Assembly: GCF_900107685.1 (NCBI RefSeq)
Contig: NZ_FNRQ01000008.1
Coordinates: 62,001-126,000, forward strand
Reading direction: 5' to 3'
DNA: 64,000 bases
DNA from: Paraburkholderia sartisoli
GTDB lineage: Bacteria > Pseudomonadota > Gammaproteobacteria > Burkholderiales > Burkholderiaceae
Below, piece after piece: positions 9,174 through 18,769 of the stretch (its first letter is position 1; every line of letters begins with the position of its first letter). The translations under genes and the position numbers were made by a program. The notes beneath the pieces are model-generated. The model saw nothing but the letters and a program-made list of their open reading frames with translations. It searched no databases and was not told the DNA's origin.

Positions 9174-9320
9174 ACCCGCGCATCGCGTGTGGAAGAGGCA
9201 TGACCGGATTCATGTGAACGTGATCCGGTCATGCATGTAAAGCGCGAGGCGTTGAAGCCCTTGACCGTCTCGCGCTGCATTTCAGGTACGCTCATGGAAG
9301 TTTCGTCTCACGGATCTCCC

Positions 9321-10238
9321 ATGCCGCTCCATATTCAAACCCCACTCCTGACATCCGCGCCTCTTGGCCTCGCGGCCGGCGCAACGGTTCTTCTAAAACT
9401 CGACGCGATGCAGCCTCCCGGATCGTTCAAGATTCGCGGCATCGGTTACGCGTGCGAGGCGCACGCACGCCAGGGCAAGCAGCGTTTCATTTCCTCTTCG
9501 GGCGGCAACGCGGGCATCGCGGTCGCGTACGCCGCACGGCAGCTTGGCCTGCCCGCCGTCGTGGTCGTTCCGCAAACCACCACCCAGCGCGCCAAAGACC
9601 TGATCGCGATGGAAGGCGCGGAGGTGATCGTGCATGGTGCGACGTGGCAGGAAGCGAACGGCATGGCGCTTTCGCTGGTCGGCGCAACGGACGCCTTCAT
9701 CCATCCATTCGACGACCCGCTGCTATGGACCGGTCACGCAACGATCATCGACGAAGTCGTCGCCGCGGGCGAACAACCCGACGCGGTTGTGCTGTCGGTG
9801 GGCGGCGGCGGGCTGCTTTGTGGCGTCCACGAAGGTCTGCGCCGCAACAGCCTCGGGCACGTGCCCATCATCGCGGTGGAGACGGAAGGCGCCGACTCGT
9901 TCGCGCAATCGGTCAAGGCCGGCAAGCGGATCGAACTGGACGCCATTCGCAGCGTTGCGACTTCGCTGGGCGCGAAGCAGGTTTCGGAGCAGGCGTTCAA
10001 CCTCGCACAAAGCGCGGATATCCGGCCCTTCACCGTGACCGATGCTGCGGCCGTCACGGCCTGCATGCGCTTTCTGGACGATCACCGCATACTCGTCGAA
10101 CCCGCGTGCGGCGCAAGCCTCGCACCGGTGTACGACCACGCGAGCGTACTCGAAGGGTTCCGCAAGATTCTGGTCATTGTTTGCGGCGGAGCCAGCGTGA
10201 CGGTCGGGCAACTCGAACAGTATCTCGCGGCTACCTAA
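9321..10238 (+). CDS. PLP-dependent serine/threonine dehydratase
   Basis: Fold-type II PLP enzyme that deaminates L-serine or L-threonine to the 2-oxo acid. The PLP lysine is in PPGSFKIRG (about residue 39), the phosphate/substrate loop is SSSGGNAG (about residues 57-64), and the glycine-rich PLP phosphate loop is VGGGGLLCG (about residues 161-169). The single-domain length of about 305 residues and the SGGNAG loop resemble the mammalian-type serine dehydratase rather than the longer IlvA with its regulatory domain. I start at 9321 (MPLHIQTPLL); an ATG at 9294 with AGG upstream would add nine residues. Confidence 0.82.
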   Translation: MPLHIQTPLLTSAPLGLAAGATVLLKLDAMQPPGSFKIRGIGYACEAHARQGKQRFISSSGGNAGIAVAYAARQLGLPAVVVVPQTTTQRAKDLIAMEGAEVIVHGATWQEANGMALSLVGATDAFIHPFDDPLLWTGHATIIDEVVAAGEQPDAVVLSVGGGGLLCGVHEGLRRNSLGHVPIIAVETEGADSFAQSVKAGKRIELDAIRSVATSLGAKQVSEQAFNLAQSADIRPFTVTDAAAVTACMRFLDDHRILVEPACGASLAPVYDHASVLEGFRKILVIVCGGASVTVGQLEQYLAAT

Positions 10239-10263
10239 GCGCGCTGCCTGACCCGATGCGCGT

Positions 10264-10298
10264 CATGCTACGCAGGACACAACGGCCTGCGTAGCATG
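10264..10298. terminator. Bidirectional hairpin between convergent genes
   Basis: CATGCTACGCAGG and its complement form a perfect 13-bp stem with a 9-base loop. It lies exactly between the dehydratase (plus) and the ketopantoate reductase (minus), so it probably terminates both. Confidence 0.7.
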
Positions 10299-10310
10299 CG
10301 TTCAGTCAAT

Positions 10311-11285
10311 TCAGTAAAGCCCCAGCGTTTGTGCGTGCAGCCGCGCGAGGCCGAGTAGCGCATTCGTAAACGGCGTCGGCACACCAGCAACTTTCCCGAG
10401 TTCACACACCGCGCCCACGAGCGCATCGAGTTCAACCGGCTTGCGCGCCTCGACGTCCTGCAGCATCGATGTCTTCATCGCGCCGAGCCGCAACGTGGTC
10501 GCGTGCCGGTCTTCCGGTTCCTGCCCGATCGGAATGCCGAGGCGCGTGCCGATCTCCTTCGCTTCGATCATTACCTGCGTCGCGAAACCCCGCGCCAGTT
10601 CGTCTTGAAGAATCCTGTCCGTCGTCGCACCGGTGATCGCGCTGATCGGGTTCATCGTCAGATTGCCCCATAGCTTGTACCAGACGTCGCGCTGAATCCT
10701 GGGCGACGCGGACGCATCGAAGCCCGCGCGGCGCAACAGCGTGACCAGCGTGTCCACGCGCTCACCCGATTCGCTCGCGGCTTCCCCGACGATCAACCCG
10801 GCGCCCATGTTGTGGCGGATCACGCCCGGTGCCTCGATGCGGCAGCTCGCGTGAACCACGCAGCCCAGCGTCTGCTGCACGGGAATCGCGGCGGCAATCC
10901 GGCCGCCGGGATCGACCGACTCGAGCGGCGTGTTTGCAAACGCCCCCGTCAGACCCGCGCAAAACCACCAGGGCACGCCATTCATCGCGGTCATGATCAG
11001 TGTGTGCGGGCCGACGAGCGGCCCAAGTTGCGCGGCGACCGACTGCATGGCCGGCGCCTTGACCGCAACGACAACGAGATCCTGCACACCGAGTTCGGCG
11101 GGCACGTCGCTGGCCTTCACGGCAACGGATTGCGTACCGTCGGCGTCGACCAGACGCAGCCCGTTCTGCCTGATCGCGGCCAGCGCCGCGCCGCGCGCCA
11201 CGACGCTCACCTCGCATTCCGCCTGCGCGAGCTTCACGCCGATCCAGCCACCGATCGCACCGGCACCGTATATGCAGACTTTCAT
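10311..11285 (-). CDS. panE: 2-dehydropantoate 2-reductase family protein
   Basis: NADPH-dependent reductase of the ApbA/PanE family, which reduces 2-dehydropantoate to pantoate on the way to coenzyme A. The 324-residue product begins with a Rossmann motif, YGAGAIGGWIG (about residues 6-16). It has the conserved catalytic-lysine segment YKLWGNLTMNPISAIT (about residues 203-218). I start at ATG 11285 with GGAG five bases upstream; a GTG at 11288 is too close to that site. It follows the aminotransferase on the same strand after 55 bases. Paralogues of this family act on other 2-oxo acids, so the exact substrate is uncertain. Confidence 0.8.
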   Translation of the reverse strand: MKVCIYGAGAIGGWIGVKLAQAECEVSVVARGAALAAIRQNGLRLVDADGTQSVAVKASDVPAELGVQDLVVVAVKAPAMQSVAAQLGPLVGPHTLIMTAMNGVPWWFCAGLTGAFANTPLESVDPGGRIAAAIPVQQTLGCVVHASCRIEAPGVIRHNMGAGLIVGEAASESGERVDTLVTLLRRAGFDASASPRIQRDVWYKLWGNLTMNPISAITGATTDRILQDELARGFATQVMIEAKEIGTRLGIPIGQEPEDRHATTLRLGAMKTSMLQDVEARKPVELDALVGAVCELGKVAGVPTPFTNALLGLARLHAQTLGLY

Positions 11286-11340
11286 CACGACTCCCGTAAG
11301 CGCATCTCTGCGCTATTGATCTGCTGGACGCACGTCCTGG

Positions 11341-12552
11341 TTATTTCGCCACACCGGCCTTGCCGGCGACCGAAGCGATTGCAGAGGCGACGTAATCGAC
11401 ATTCTGCTGGTTGAGGCCCGCCACACACATCCGTCCCGAGCGCAGCAGATAGATTGCGTGTTCGTCGCGCAGCCTGTCCACCTGCTGCGCGCTCAACCCG
11501 GTGTACGTGAACATGCCAACCTGCGAGACATAGCGCACGCGCATCACGTCTTCGACGCGCCCGGCGAGCCCGTCGTGTATCTTGCCACGCATCAGTTTGA
11601 TGCGCTGCCGCATGTCCGCCAGCTCGCTCTCCCACGCTGTATGAAGCGATGCATCCGAAAGAACGCCGGCGACGAGCTTCGCGCCATGAACAGGCGGATT
11701 GCTGTAGTTCGAGCGGACCGCGAAAGTCAGTTGCCCAAGCACACGCTGCGCCTCTTCCGCGTCGCGACAGACGACGCTCAACGCACCGCATCGCTCGCCG
11801 TACAGCGAGAAATTCTTCGAAAATGAGCTGGCGACGATCAGCGGGACGTCCGCATCCGCGAGTTTGCGCACACACGTGGCGTCTTCTTCGAGACCGTCGC
11901 CGAAACCCTGGTATGCCATGTCGACGAATGCAATCAGCTTTCGGCGTTGCAGCACGGGAATCAGTTCGGCCCATTGCGCCGCGTTGAGATCGACCCCGGT
12001 CGGGTTATGACAGCAGGCATGCAGCAGGACGACACTGCGCTCGGGCAACGCGTCGATCGCATCGCGCATTGCCTCGAAACGCAGGCCGCCCGTCAGCGCG
12101 TCGTAGTACGGATACGTGTTGACGGTCAGTCCGGCACCTTCGAACACGACTCGATGATTTTCCCAGCTGGGATCGCTGATCCAGACCTGGGCCTCCGGTA
12201 GATGCCGGCGCAGAAAATCGGCGGCCACCTTGAGCGCGCCGGAGCCACCGAGCGTCTGGAGCGTGGCGATGCGACCCGCGCGACGCGTGTCATGGTTCTC
12301 GCCGAACACCAGCGCCTGGGCGGCGTCACGGTAGGCGGCATGCCCCGCCATCGGCAGATAACTGCGCGGCGCCACGGTTTCGAGCAGCGCGGCTTCCACC
12401 GTCTGTACCGCACGCATCACAGGAAGCCGGCCGGTGTCGTCGAAATAGACACCGATGCTCAGGTTGACCTTGTGGCCGCGTGGATCACGCTGAAAGTCCT
12501 CGTTCAGCGAAAGAATCGGATCGCCGGCATAGGCGGGCACGTTTTCGAACAT
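11341..12552 (-). CDS. tyrB: Aromatic amino acid / aspartate aminotransferase (class I)
   Basis: PLP-dependent transaminase of the AspC/TyrB type, moving an amino group between aromatic amino acids or aspartate and 2-oxoglutarate. The 403-residue product has the canonical start FENVPAYAGDPIL, the HACCHNPTGVD motif (about residues 191-201), and the PLP lysine in SSFSKNFSLYGER (about residues 247-259). The ATG at 12552 is preceded by GAGGA; an upstream in-frame start would add 14 residues with no homologous content. panE lies downstream on the same strand. Aromatic versus aspartate preference cannot be fixed from motifs. Confidence 0.88.
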   Translation of the reverse strand: MFENVPAYAGDPILSLNEDFQRDPRGHKVNLSIGVYFDDTGRLPVMRAVQTVEAALLETVAPRSYLPMAGHAAYRDAAQALVFGENHDTRRAGRIATLQTLGGSGALKVAADFLRRHLPEAQVWISDPSWENHRVVFEGAGLTVNTYPYYDALTGGLRFEAMRDAIDALPERSVVLLHACCHNPTGVDLNAAQWAELIPVLQRRKLIAFVDMAYQGFGDGLEEDATCVRKLADADVPLIVASSFSKNFSLYGERCGALSVVCRDAEEAQRVLGQLTFAVRSNYSNPPVHGAKLVAGVLSDASLHTAWESELADMRQRIKLMRGKIHDGLAGRVEDVMRVRYVSQVGMFTYTGLSAQQVDRLRDEHAIYLLRSGRMCVAGLNQQNVDYVASAIASVAGKAGVAK

Positions 12553-12722
12553 GGCTGTTTCCTCGATGTATAACCGCGGGCGCGGAAATGACACGATACC
12601 CGCACCACGCAGGTTATTCGAGGAATTGCAAAACGCCCATGCCAGCAGGGCTCAAATCCGTGCCTGATCGCAGGCGGGACGCGCCGTGGAGGCAAGACGT
12701 CCCGAACCTCGCACGCCCGCGT

Positions 12723-14168
12723 TTATTGCACCTTGTAGCCGTCGTCCAGCGTCTTCATGAACGCGATGATGTCGTCGATTTCCGCGTCGGTCATCGCGGG
12801 TTGATCGCCGGCCTTGCGGTCGAACGGCGCGTCGGCGACGTCGATGTTCTCCACGTATTTCGCTGGGATATCATCGTATTTCATGACCTTGCCCGACGCG
12901 TCACGTGGATAGATTTTCTCCGGGCTCGTGTTGCGCAGGTTGTAGAAGGTCATCACCTGCTTCAGGTCGTGATAGACGCCATTGTGGAAAAACACGTGAC
13001 GCTCGGCGGCATTGCGCAGCGTCGGCGTGAGGAACATGCCGCAATACTGCGTCTGCGTCGCGATGTCGTGGCGGAACGGCCCGCACACGCCCATGTCGTA
13101 GAACTTCGGATCCCTGTTGACCGGCAGCGCGTTGTTGCGCGGCACACCCAGCGCCTCGTACTGCTGGTCGGTGAAGAGCGGCGGCAGGCCGTCGCGACTC
13201 ACCTGGCTCACGTGACAGCCCGCGCAGTTCGCCTTGTCCTTGTCGTTGAAAAGCCGCAGGCCGCGCAGTTCCGCCTGCGTCAGGTGCGCGCGTCCTTCCA
13301 GCCAGTAGTCGTACTTGCTGCTGAATTCATGAAACGACGGGTCCTCGACCTGATAGCGCCCGATCGCAAACATCGCTTCCGAAGCCAGCAGATCCGGGTG
13401 ATCGAAAATACTGGGGCCAAAGAGCTTGCTGAACGTTTCGCGATATCTGCCCGTCGACAGCTTCCGGACCACCTCGTCGACATCCCTGTTCGCCATCTCG
13501 ACCGGATTGAGCATCGGCCCGATCGCCTGGCGCTGCAGTGAATCGGCACGGCCGTCCCAGAAGAGGCCACCTTGCGGCACCATCGCCGGCGCGGCGGGCG
13601 CGGCACCCGCTGTCTTGACCGCGCGTTGCACGCCGCGCGCGGCGGCGGCGGCCTGGTCGAGATTCACGGCGACGTCCACGTCGCCCGCGTCCGGTCCGAT
13701 GCTGAACGGCGCCTGGCGATACAGGTACGTCAGGGAAGGCGGGGGACGATAGCCGGCATCCGTCATATGCGGGCCGCCCAGCTGCACCGACAGGTCGTTC
13801 GGCGGGCCATACGCGTGCTGCGCGCTATGACACGACGCGCACGACTGCTTGCCCGATGCCGACAGCGACGGATCGTTGAACAGCTCGCGCCCAAGCAGCG
13901 CAACGGCACTGAGCGGCGCCGTGTCGGGCCGCATCAGATGCACCGGATGCGGGTTCGCACCGGTCAGGTCTTCGACGAACTGGCCCACGGCCTCCGGCAT
14001 GCGTTCGGGGTACACGAGCGCATAGCCCGCCATGGCGGCAAGCGCGATCGCGACACCGGGTATGGCCCAGGCAAGCACCCGCATGACGGTGCGACGTGCT
14101 GCGCGAGGATCGGGTTTTTTGCCGGCCGGCATCGGCGGCGGAAAGGCGACATTCGTACGAAGGGTCAT
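12723..14168 (-). CDS. Di-haem cytochrome c peroxidase / MauG-family protein
   Basis: Membrane-anchored periplasmic di-haem protein of the bacterial cytochrome c peroxidase/MauG family. Residues 1-50 contain one hydrophobic anchor (about 28-52). Two CxxCH haem sites are visible: SCASCHSAQHAYGP (about residues 109-122) and NCAGCHVSQVSRDG (about two thirds along). The family segments GLFWDGRADSLQRQA, SGTRTN-like LRNAAERHVFFHNG and a C-terminal DDIIAFMKTL are present. The start is ATG 14168; a TTG at 14201 is possible. It lies downstream of the phosphoesterase gene, but a strong hairpin separates them. Confidence 0.85.
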   Translation of the reverse strand: MTLRTNVAFPPPMPAGKKPDPRAARRTVMRVLAWAIPGVAIALAAMAGYALVYPERMPEAVGQFVEDLTGANPHPVHLMRPDTAPLSAVALLGRELFNDPSLSASGKQSCASCHSAQHAYGPPNDLSVQLGGPHMTDAGYRPPPSLTYLYRQAPFSIGPDAGDVDVAVNLDQAAAAARGVQRAVKTAGAAPAAPAMVPQGGLFWDGRADSLQRQAIGPMLNPVEMANRDVDEVVRKLSTGRYRETFSKLFGPSIFDHPDLLASEAMFAIGRYQVEDPSFHEFSSKYDYWLEGRAHLTQAELRGLRLFNDKDKANCAGCHVSQVSRDGLPPLFTDQQYEALGVPRNNALPVNRDPKFYDMGVCGPFRHDIATQTQYCGMFLTPTLRNAAERHVFFHNGVYHDLKQVMTFYNLRNTSPEKIYPRDASGKVMKYDDIPAKYVENIDVADAPFDRKAGDQPAMTDAEIDDIIAFMKTLDDGYKVQ

Positions 14169-14202
14169 GGCGATGGCAATGAAAACGCGGAACACGAACA
14201 AA

Positions 14203-14235
14203 CGAGTCGAGCCAGCACGAAGCTGGCTCGACTCG
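14203..14235 (-). terminator. Strong terminator hairpin downstream of the phosphoesterase gene
   Basis: CGAGTCGAGCCAGC and its complement form a perfect 14-bp stem with a 5-base loop. Read on the minus strand, the stem is followed by a T-rich TTTGTTCGTGTTC. It lies 25 bases past the phosphoesterase stop. Confidence 0.75.
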
Positions 14236-14259
14236 CGTCACGGGTGCAACGAACCGGGA

Positions 14260-15948
14260 TCAGATCTGCGGCGCGGCGGAGAGCTTCGTCCCCAGGTTCT
14301 GGTCGAGGTACAGCGTCGGCGTGCTGCCGCCGTTCGTGAAGTCGAAGAGGCTCATGATGCTGCCCGCGGCCGCATCGTTCGAGCCGCCGCCGAGGCGCTG
14401 GCCACCAAGCCAGTTGTCCTCGATGAAGCGCACGACCGACGACTGCGTGAGACGGGTGTCATCCACGAAGTCGGCCTTCGCATACGGCGACACGACGACG
14501 AACGGAATCCGCGTGCCCGGGCCGCAGCGTCCGTTGATCGCGAGACCCGCCGGGCTGAGACCTTGCGGCGTCGTGCCCGACGTGCCGCACGTCGCGGCGC
14601 CGTTCAGCTTGTCAGAGGCGTCGAACGATGCCGTCGTCGGTGCCGCATAGCGATGGTCGTACCAGCCGTCCGAATCGTCGTACGTCAGGATGACAGCCGT
14701 GTTCTTCCAGTCAGGCTGCTGTTGCAGGAAGTTGATGACCTTCGTGTAGAACGCCTGTTCGTCGAGCGGATCCGAATTGCCCGGGTGACCGTCCTGCACG
14801 GCAGGCGCCTTCAGGTAGCTCACCGACGGATAGTTGCCCGACTTCACCGCTGCGAAGAAGTCGTTGACGTCGTACTCGTGGTGAACCGGCGTCGCCGTGC
14901 TGTCGAGCGGATCGGTGAAGCCCACCGTCGCGAGCGAAGTCGGACGCGTGTGCGCCAGGTTGGCGGTCGTCGGGAAATACTGGAACCAGTTGTGGTGCGG
15001 GCTGTAGTCCTTCGGCGACGATGCGAGCACCGACGAATAGGTCGTGCGTGCGCAGCCTGTCGTGCCGTTCGGGTTGGTTGCGGTGAGGTCGAAGCCGCCC
15101 ATGAAGCCGCCCCACGTCAGCCCCTTCGCGTTCAGCAGGTCACCGATGTTCTTGTTCAGCGCCGACATCTTGCCAGACGTCGTGCCCGAGCAGACGTCGC
15201 CCGTCGGATCCGGATCGCCCGTGATCGTGAAGCCGCCCTGGCCGTCGGAGATCATGCTGCCCGCCACCGCGACGCCACCGTTCGGGATCACGCCGTTCGT
15301 CTGGCCGGAGACCACGTGAATCGCGCCAGGCGTCGACGGACCGAACGTGTCCGTATACGTATTGGTGTTCATCGCGAAGTTCTGCGCGTAGTTCCACAGC
15401 GCCGTGACGGTGTTGCCGTCGTAGTAGCCCATCACGAGACCCGGCGTGCCGAACACGCCCGTGCTGCTCACCGTGTTGTTACCCGTGAATTCCGGGAACA
15501 GGTCCATCTGGCCGTTGTCGTAAGCCTGCTGCTCGGCCGTGTACGCGTGGTTCTGGCCTTCGGTGTTCGCCTGCGTGCGGTCGAGCCGGAACGGGTTCGC
15601 GGCGTTCGCGCCGTTACCGGCGGCGGTCTTGTTCGGGTTCGCCGTCAGCAGTGCCGGCGTCAGTCCGTTGACCGAGGTCGGCGTATTCGACGCTGCGAGG
15701 AACTGCGGCTCGCCTGCCGGATTCACCGCCGCCGGGTAGGTCGCGAAGTAGTGATCGAACGAACGGTTCTCGCCGAAGATCACCACGAGATGCTTGATCG
15801 GCGTAGCGGTTGTGGCGGCGTCCTGCACCGACACGGCGGCGACCGGCGGGGGCGCAGCGGCGGACTTGTTGTCGTTGCTGCTACCGCATGCGGTCAACGC
15901 AAGCGCAAGCGCAGCAAACGGGATGGGCAAAAGGACTCTACGGAACAT
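14260..15948 (-). CDS. Lipoprotein phosphoesterase (acid phosphatase / phospholipase C family)
   Basis: Exported phosphoesterase of the AcpA/phospholipase C family, hydrolysing phosphomonoesters or phospholipid head groups. The 562-residue product starts with a lipoprotein signal peptide whose lipobox is ALTACGSS (about residues 18-25), so it should be lipid-anchored. The metal and nucleophile segment VVIFGENRSFDHYFATYP (about residues 49-66) and the second-site motif TYDDSDGWYDHRY (about two thirds along) are intact. It is monocistronic: a hairpin follows and an IclR gene is divergent upstream. Substrate preference cannot be read from the sequence. Confidence 0.86.
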   Translation of the reverse strand: MFRRVLLPIPFAALALALTACGSSNDNKSAAAPPPVAAVSVQDAATTATPIKHLVVIFGENRSFDHYFATYPAAVNPAGEPQFLAASNTPTSVNGLTPALLTANPNKTAAGNGANAANPFRLDRTQANTEGQNHAYTAEQQAYDNGQMDLFPEFTGNNTVSSTGVFGTPGLVMGYYDGNTVTALWNYAQNFAMNTNTYTDTFGPSTPGAIHVVSGQTNGVIPNGGVAVAGSMISDGQGGFTITGDPDPTGDVCSGTTSGKMSALNKNIGDLLNAKGLTWGGFMGGFDLTATNPNGTTGCARTTYSSVLASSPKDYSPHHNWFQYFPTTANLAHTRPTSLATVGFTDPLDSTATPVHHEYDVNDFFAAVKSGNYPSVSYLKAPAVQDGHPGNSDPLDEQAFYTKVINFLQQQPDWKNTAVILTYDDSDGWYDHRYAAPTTASFDASDKLNGAATCGTSGTTPQGLSPAGLAINGRCGPGTRIPFVVVSPYAKADFVDDTRLTQSSVVRFIEDNWLGGQRLGGGSNDAAAGSIMSLFDFTNGGSTPTLYLDQNLGTKLSAAPQI

Positions 15949-16292
15949 TTCTCGGGGCTCCAGATTCGCTGTTCAGCGCTCCCGCCCGTTACCCGGATGG
16001 ATGGCGCTGGCAATATTGTTAGAGATGTAGCGGTTGCGACATACCGTTTGAAACAGCGCGCATTGCACCACCCCGGTGTTATGGTTTAAGGACGCATTGC
16101 TTGCTAAAAGCCTGTGGTTTTATTCGTTTTGCTTTCGTCATGGTGGCCATGCGGGACCGGAAACATATGTGAAGAGCTCGCCAATCGCGCTCACGCCGGT
16201 CGGCCAGCGCATGCGGCGCTGGCCGGGATTTACCCCGGGCGCTTCGCGCTATCATGCTGATCTGCACACATTCAGCTAGACGAAAGCAGGAC
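15949..16292. other. Divergent intergenic region, no gene seen
   Basis: 344 bases between the divergent phosphoesterase and IclR genes. It must hold both promoters. I found no clear -10/-35 pair or convincing inverted repeat. Confidence 0.5.
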
Positions 16293-17270
16293 ATGGCCAA
16301 AGAAAACAAGACAGGAGCGGGACGAACGGGTGCCGGTGCGCGCGGCGAAGCGCTGTCCGCCAGCGACCGGTCCGCCGCGACCGCGCAAACCCGGAACGCC
16401 GACGACATTTCCGGCAACGAGAACGACAGCGACGGCGCCGCGTCGTCCACCTATCTCGTGCCGGGCCTTGAACGCGGCCTGCGCATCCTCGCTGAATTCT
16501 CTGCACGGGAGCCCGTGCTCGGCGCACCCGAGTTGTCGAAGCGCATCGGCATTCCGCGCACCACGACGTTCCGTCTGCTGCAAACACTCGAAGCACTCGG
16601 CTTTCTCGAACGCGCGCACGGCGACCGACACTTCCGGCTGGGCGTCGCGGTGCTGCGGCTCGGCTTTGAATATCTGAGTTCGCTCGAACTGACCGACTTC
16701 GGCACGCCGGTCCTCGAACAGTTGCGCGACGCGACGGGTTTCAGCACGCATCTGCTGATCCGCGATGGACGCGACGTCGTCTTCGTCGCAAAGGCGCAGA
16801 CGCACGAACCCATGTTCAGTTCAGTGAAGGTACACGTCGGCACGCGTTTGCCCGCGCATGCGACGGTGCATGGCCAGGTGCTGATGGGCGACCTGACGCC
16901 AGGCGAGCTGCGCGCGCTGTATCCCGAGCCGCAACTCGAACGCTTCACCGAGCGCACGCCAGCTACCGTCGACGAACTCTACGAGCGCGTGCGCGAAAGC
17001 GCCGCGCTCGGCTATGCACTGAGCGAAGCGTCGTTTGAACGTGGCATTTCGGTCGTCACCGCGCCGGTGCGCGACCAGACAGGCAAGATCGTCGCGGCGA
17101 TCACCGCGACGGTGCCGCGCTCGGACATCGGCGGCCCCGGCGAGCGCGAGCCGCTGATTGCAGCGGTGTGCGGCGCGGCGATCGACCTGTCGGCGCGCCT
17201 CAACTATCGCCCCAACGCAGACGACCCGACCGTCGTACAGGCACGCGGCAAACCGGTCGCGGCCAGCTGA
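16293..17270 (+). CDS. IclR family transcriptional regulator (copy 1)
   Basis: DNA-binding regulator with an N-terminal winged HTH (about residues 60-120: GLRILAEFSAREPVLGAPEL, then IPRTTTFRLLQTLEALGFL) and a C-terminal effector domain containing RDGRDVVFVAKAQTHEPMFS. The 325-residue length includes an unusual 50-residue polar leader rich in Gly, Ala and Arg. From residue 55 on it is closely similar to the IclR protein encoded at 22818-23678. The porin gene downstream is convergent. It probably responds to an aromatic acid and may act on the catabolic operon starting at 18812. The start at 16293 is chosen from the GCAGG just upstream. Confidence 0.9.
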   Translation: MAKENKTGAGRTGAGARGEALSASDRSAATAQTRNADDISGNENDSDGAASSTYLVPGLERGLRILAEFSAREPVLGAPELSKRIGIPRTTTFRLLQTLEALGFLERAHGDRHFRLGVAVLRLGFEYLSSLELTDFGTPVLEQLRDATGFSTHLLIRDGRDVVFVAKAQTHEPMFSSVKVHVGTRLPAHATVHGQVLMGDLTPGELRALYPEPQLERFTERTPATVDELYERVRESAALGYALSEASFERGISVVTAPVRDQTGKIVAAITATVPRSDIGGPGEREPLIAAVCGAAIDLSARLNYRPNADDPTVVQARGKPVAAS

Positions 17271-17300
17271 ATGCCGCCGCGACCGTCATTTCATCGCTGG

Positions 17301-18374
17301 TCAGAACGAGTGATGGATGCCGGTCAGGAAAATCGCCTGATTCCGGCCGCTCGACACGCCAGCCGTGAAGAACGCGGCCGATGCATTCGAGTTCGCGTGC
17401 TCGTACAGCGCGTTCACATACACCTGTGTCATCTTGGACAGCGCGTAGACGTCGCCGATCTCGAACTGCGTCCAGCGACGGCCCGATAACGTCGTCGTCG
17501 CCGCACCGCCCGACACGCTGTTGGCCGGCGTGAACTGGTAATTCGCGCCGACGTCGTAGCTCTGATACGTGTCAGAGAATCCATTCGACTCCAGCTTCAC
17601 GTGCGTGTACAGGCCATGCACGAGCAGTTTGCCGAACTGGTACGACAGGCCCGCACCGGTGTTCTCGACCTTGTCGGCCATGTAGCTCGCGGCGGCGACG
17701 CCCTGAAAATTCGTGATCCCCGTCGTCACGATCGACGGCGTGCGGTTGTGTTCGTTCGACCACGACGCGCCGGCCTTGAACGGTCCATTCACGTAACTCG
17801 CCGCGAAGCTCATCGTGCGACCGGTCGAGAAGTTCGTCGTGTTGCCGAGACCCATCATCGCGCCGAACGAAAAGCCGTACCACGTGGGCGAGCGGTACTT
17901 CGCCGAATTGTCGTAGGGCACGACGCCCGTGTCGGCGAGTTCGTCGATGTTGCCCGGGTGGAACGCGTACCAGCTCGACGCGAGGTAAGCCGTCGCGAAC
18001 GGACCGAGCACATCGAAGGCGAACGGCGTCTGGTGGCCGAGCGTCAGCGTGCCGAACCGGTCCGAACTGAGCCCCACGTACGCCTGGCGGTTGAACAGCG
18101 TGTTGGCTTTCGCGAACGCACCCGTGTTCGTATAGAAGCCGTTTTCCAGCTGGAAGATCGCCTTCGTGCCGCCACCCAGATCCTCGACACCCTTCAGGCC
18201 CCAGCGGTCCGGCTGCATGTTGCCCTGCTCCTCGATCCATTTGGCGTGACCGCCCGCGTTGCTGATGTACGCGACCCCGGCATCGAGACTGCCGTAAAGC
18301 GTGACACTGCTTTGTGCCCACGCGCCCGATGCGGCGCAGATCCCGGTCAGCCCGGCGGCGATGATGTGCTTCAC
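17301..18374 (-). CDS. Outer-membrane porin, Omp32-type
   Basis: Trimeric 16-strand general porin. The 357-residue precursor has a signal peptide cleaved after AAGLTGICAASGAWA, then the standard mature start QSSVTLYGSLDAGV. The porin segments GTKAIFQLENGF, RQAYVGLSSDRFGTLTLGHQ and the C-terminal strand ending in Phe (LTGIHHSF) are present. It is divergent from the Rieske ferredoxin gene across a 437-base spacer. Porins next to catabolic operons often admit the substrate, and shared control is plausible here but not shown. Confidence 0.92.
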   Translation of the reverse strand: MKHIIAAGLTGICAASGAWAQSSVTLYGSLDAGVAYISNAGGHAKWIEEQGNMQPDRWGLKGVEDLGGGTKAIFQLENGFYTNTGAFAKANTLFNRQAYVGLSSDRFGTLTLGHQTPFAFDVLGPFATAYLASSWYAFHPGNIDELADTGVVPYDNSAKYRSPTWYGFSFGAMMGLGNTTNFSTGRTMSFAASYVNGPFKAGASWSNEHNRTPSIVTTGITNFQGVAAASYMADKVENTGAGLSYQFGKLLVHGLYTHVKLESNGFSDTYQSYDVGANYQFTPANSVSGGAATTTLSGRRWTQFEIGDVYALSKMTQVYVNALYEHANSNASAAFFTAGVSSGRNQAIFLTGIHHSF

Positions 18375-18491
18375 CTATGTACTCCTGATCGTGTGACGGA
18401 TAACCGGAGCCTCGCTCCGGGTTCCCAAGCCTTGATTGAACGGGCGGCGACCCGGGTCTCCTGCATCGGGCTGGCCGTCTTTTTTGTTCCA

Positions 18492-18517
18492 CCTATGGGC
18501 GAATGTATCGCCTATGG
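18492..18517. promoter_or_regulatory. Repeats in the porin/ferredoxin spacer
   Basis: CCTATGG occurs twice (18492-18498 and 18511-18517), 19 bases apart, and between them GGCGA-ATGTA-TCGCC is a perfect inverted repeat (18498-18512). The site lies about 120 bases upstream of the porin start. It could be a regulator site for the porin. The rest of the 18375-18811 spacer holds the promoter and operator listed separately and no gene. Confidence 0.35.
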
Positions 18518-18722
18518 AAAGTATAGTGATTCCGCATGCCGATCAAAATACTTTTTGGGGCCGGTGAAAACCCTCATGCGCGTTCTTTCCGACCCGGGCG
18601 TAATACCTGCAAAGCCTTGCCGGACGGGCACTTCGGCATCTGAAGTATCGATTCTTCGTACCACCGCCCTACAAAATTCCGGACACACACTCGGTGTTTT
18701 CCCTGGAAGCCGCAGATTTTTA

Positions 18723-18751
18723 TTTTGTCCTGCGCAACCGACTCCTATAAT
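18723..18751 (+). promoter_or_regulatory. Predicted sigma-70 promoter of the Rieske catabolic operon
   Basis: A perfect -10 box TATAAT sits at 18746-18751. The -35 region is weaker (TTTTGT at 18723-18728 with a 17-base spacer). Transcription would start near 18758, about 54 bases before the ferredoxin ATG. A weak -35 with a perfect -10 suits an activated promoter. Confidence 0.6.
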
Positions 18752-18769
18752 GCCCATACACGAACTGAC

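Noticed and set aside
14032..16089. Long plus-strand open frame opposite the phosphoesterase and peroxidase genes
   Set aside because: The product is an Arg-rich low-complexity shadow, while the minus strand encodes a signal peptide, lipobox, haem motifs and catalytic motifs.
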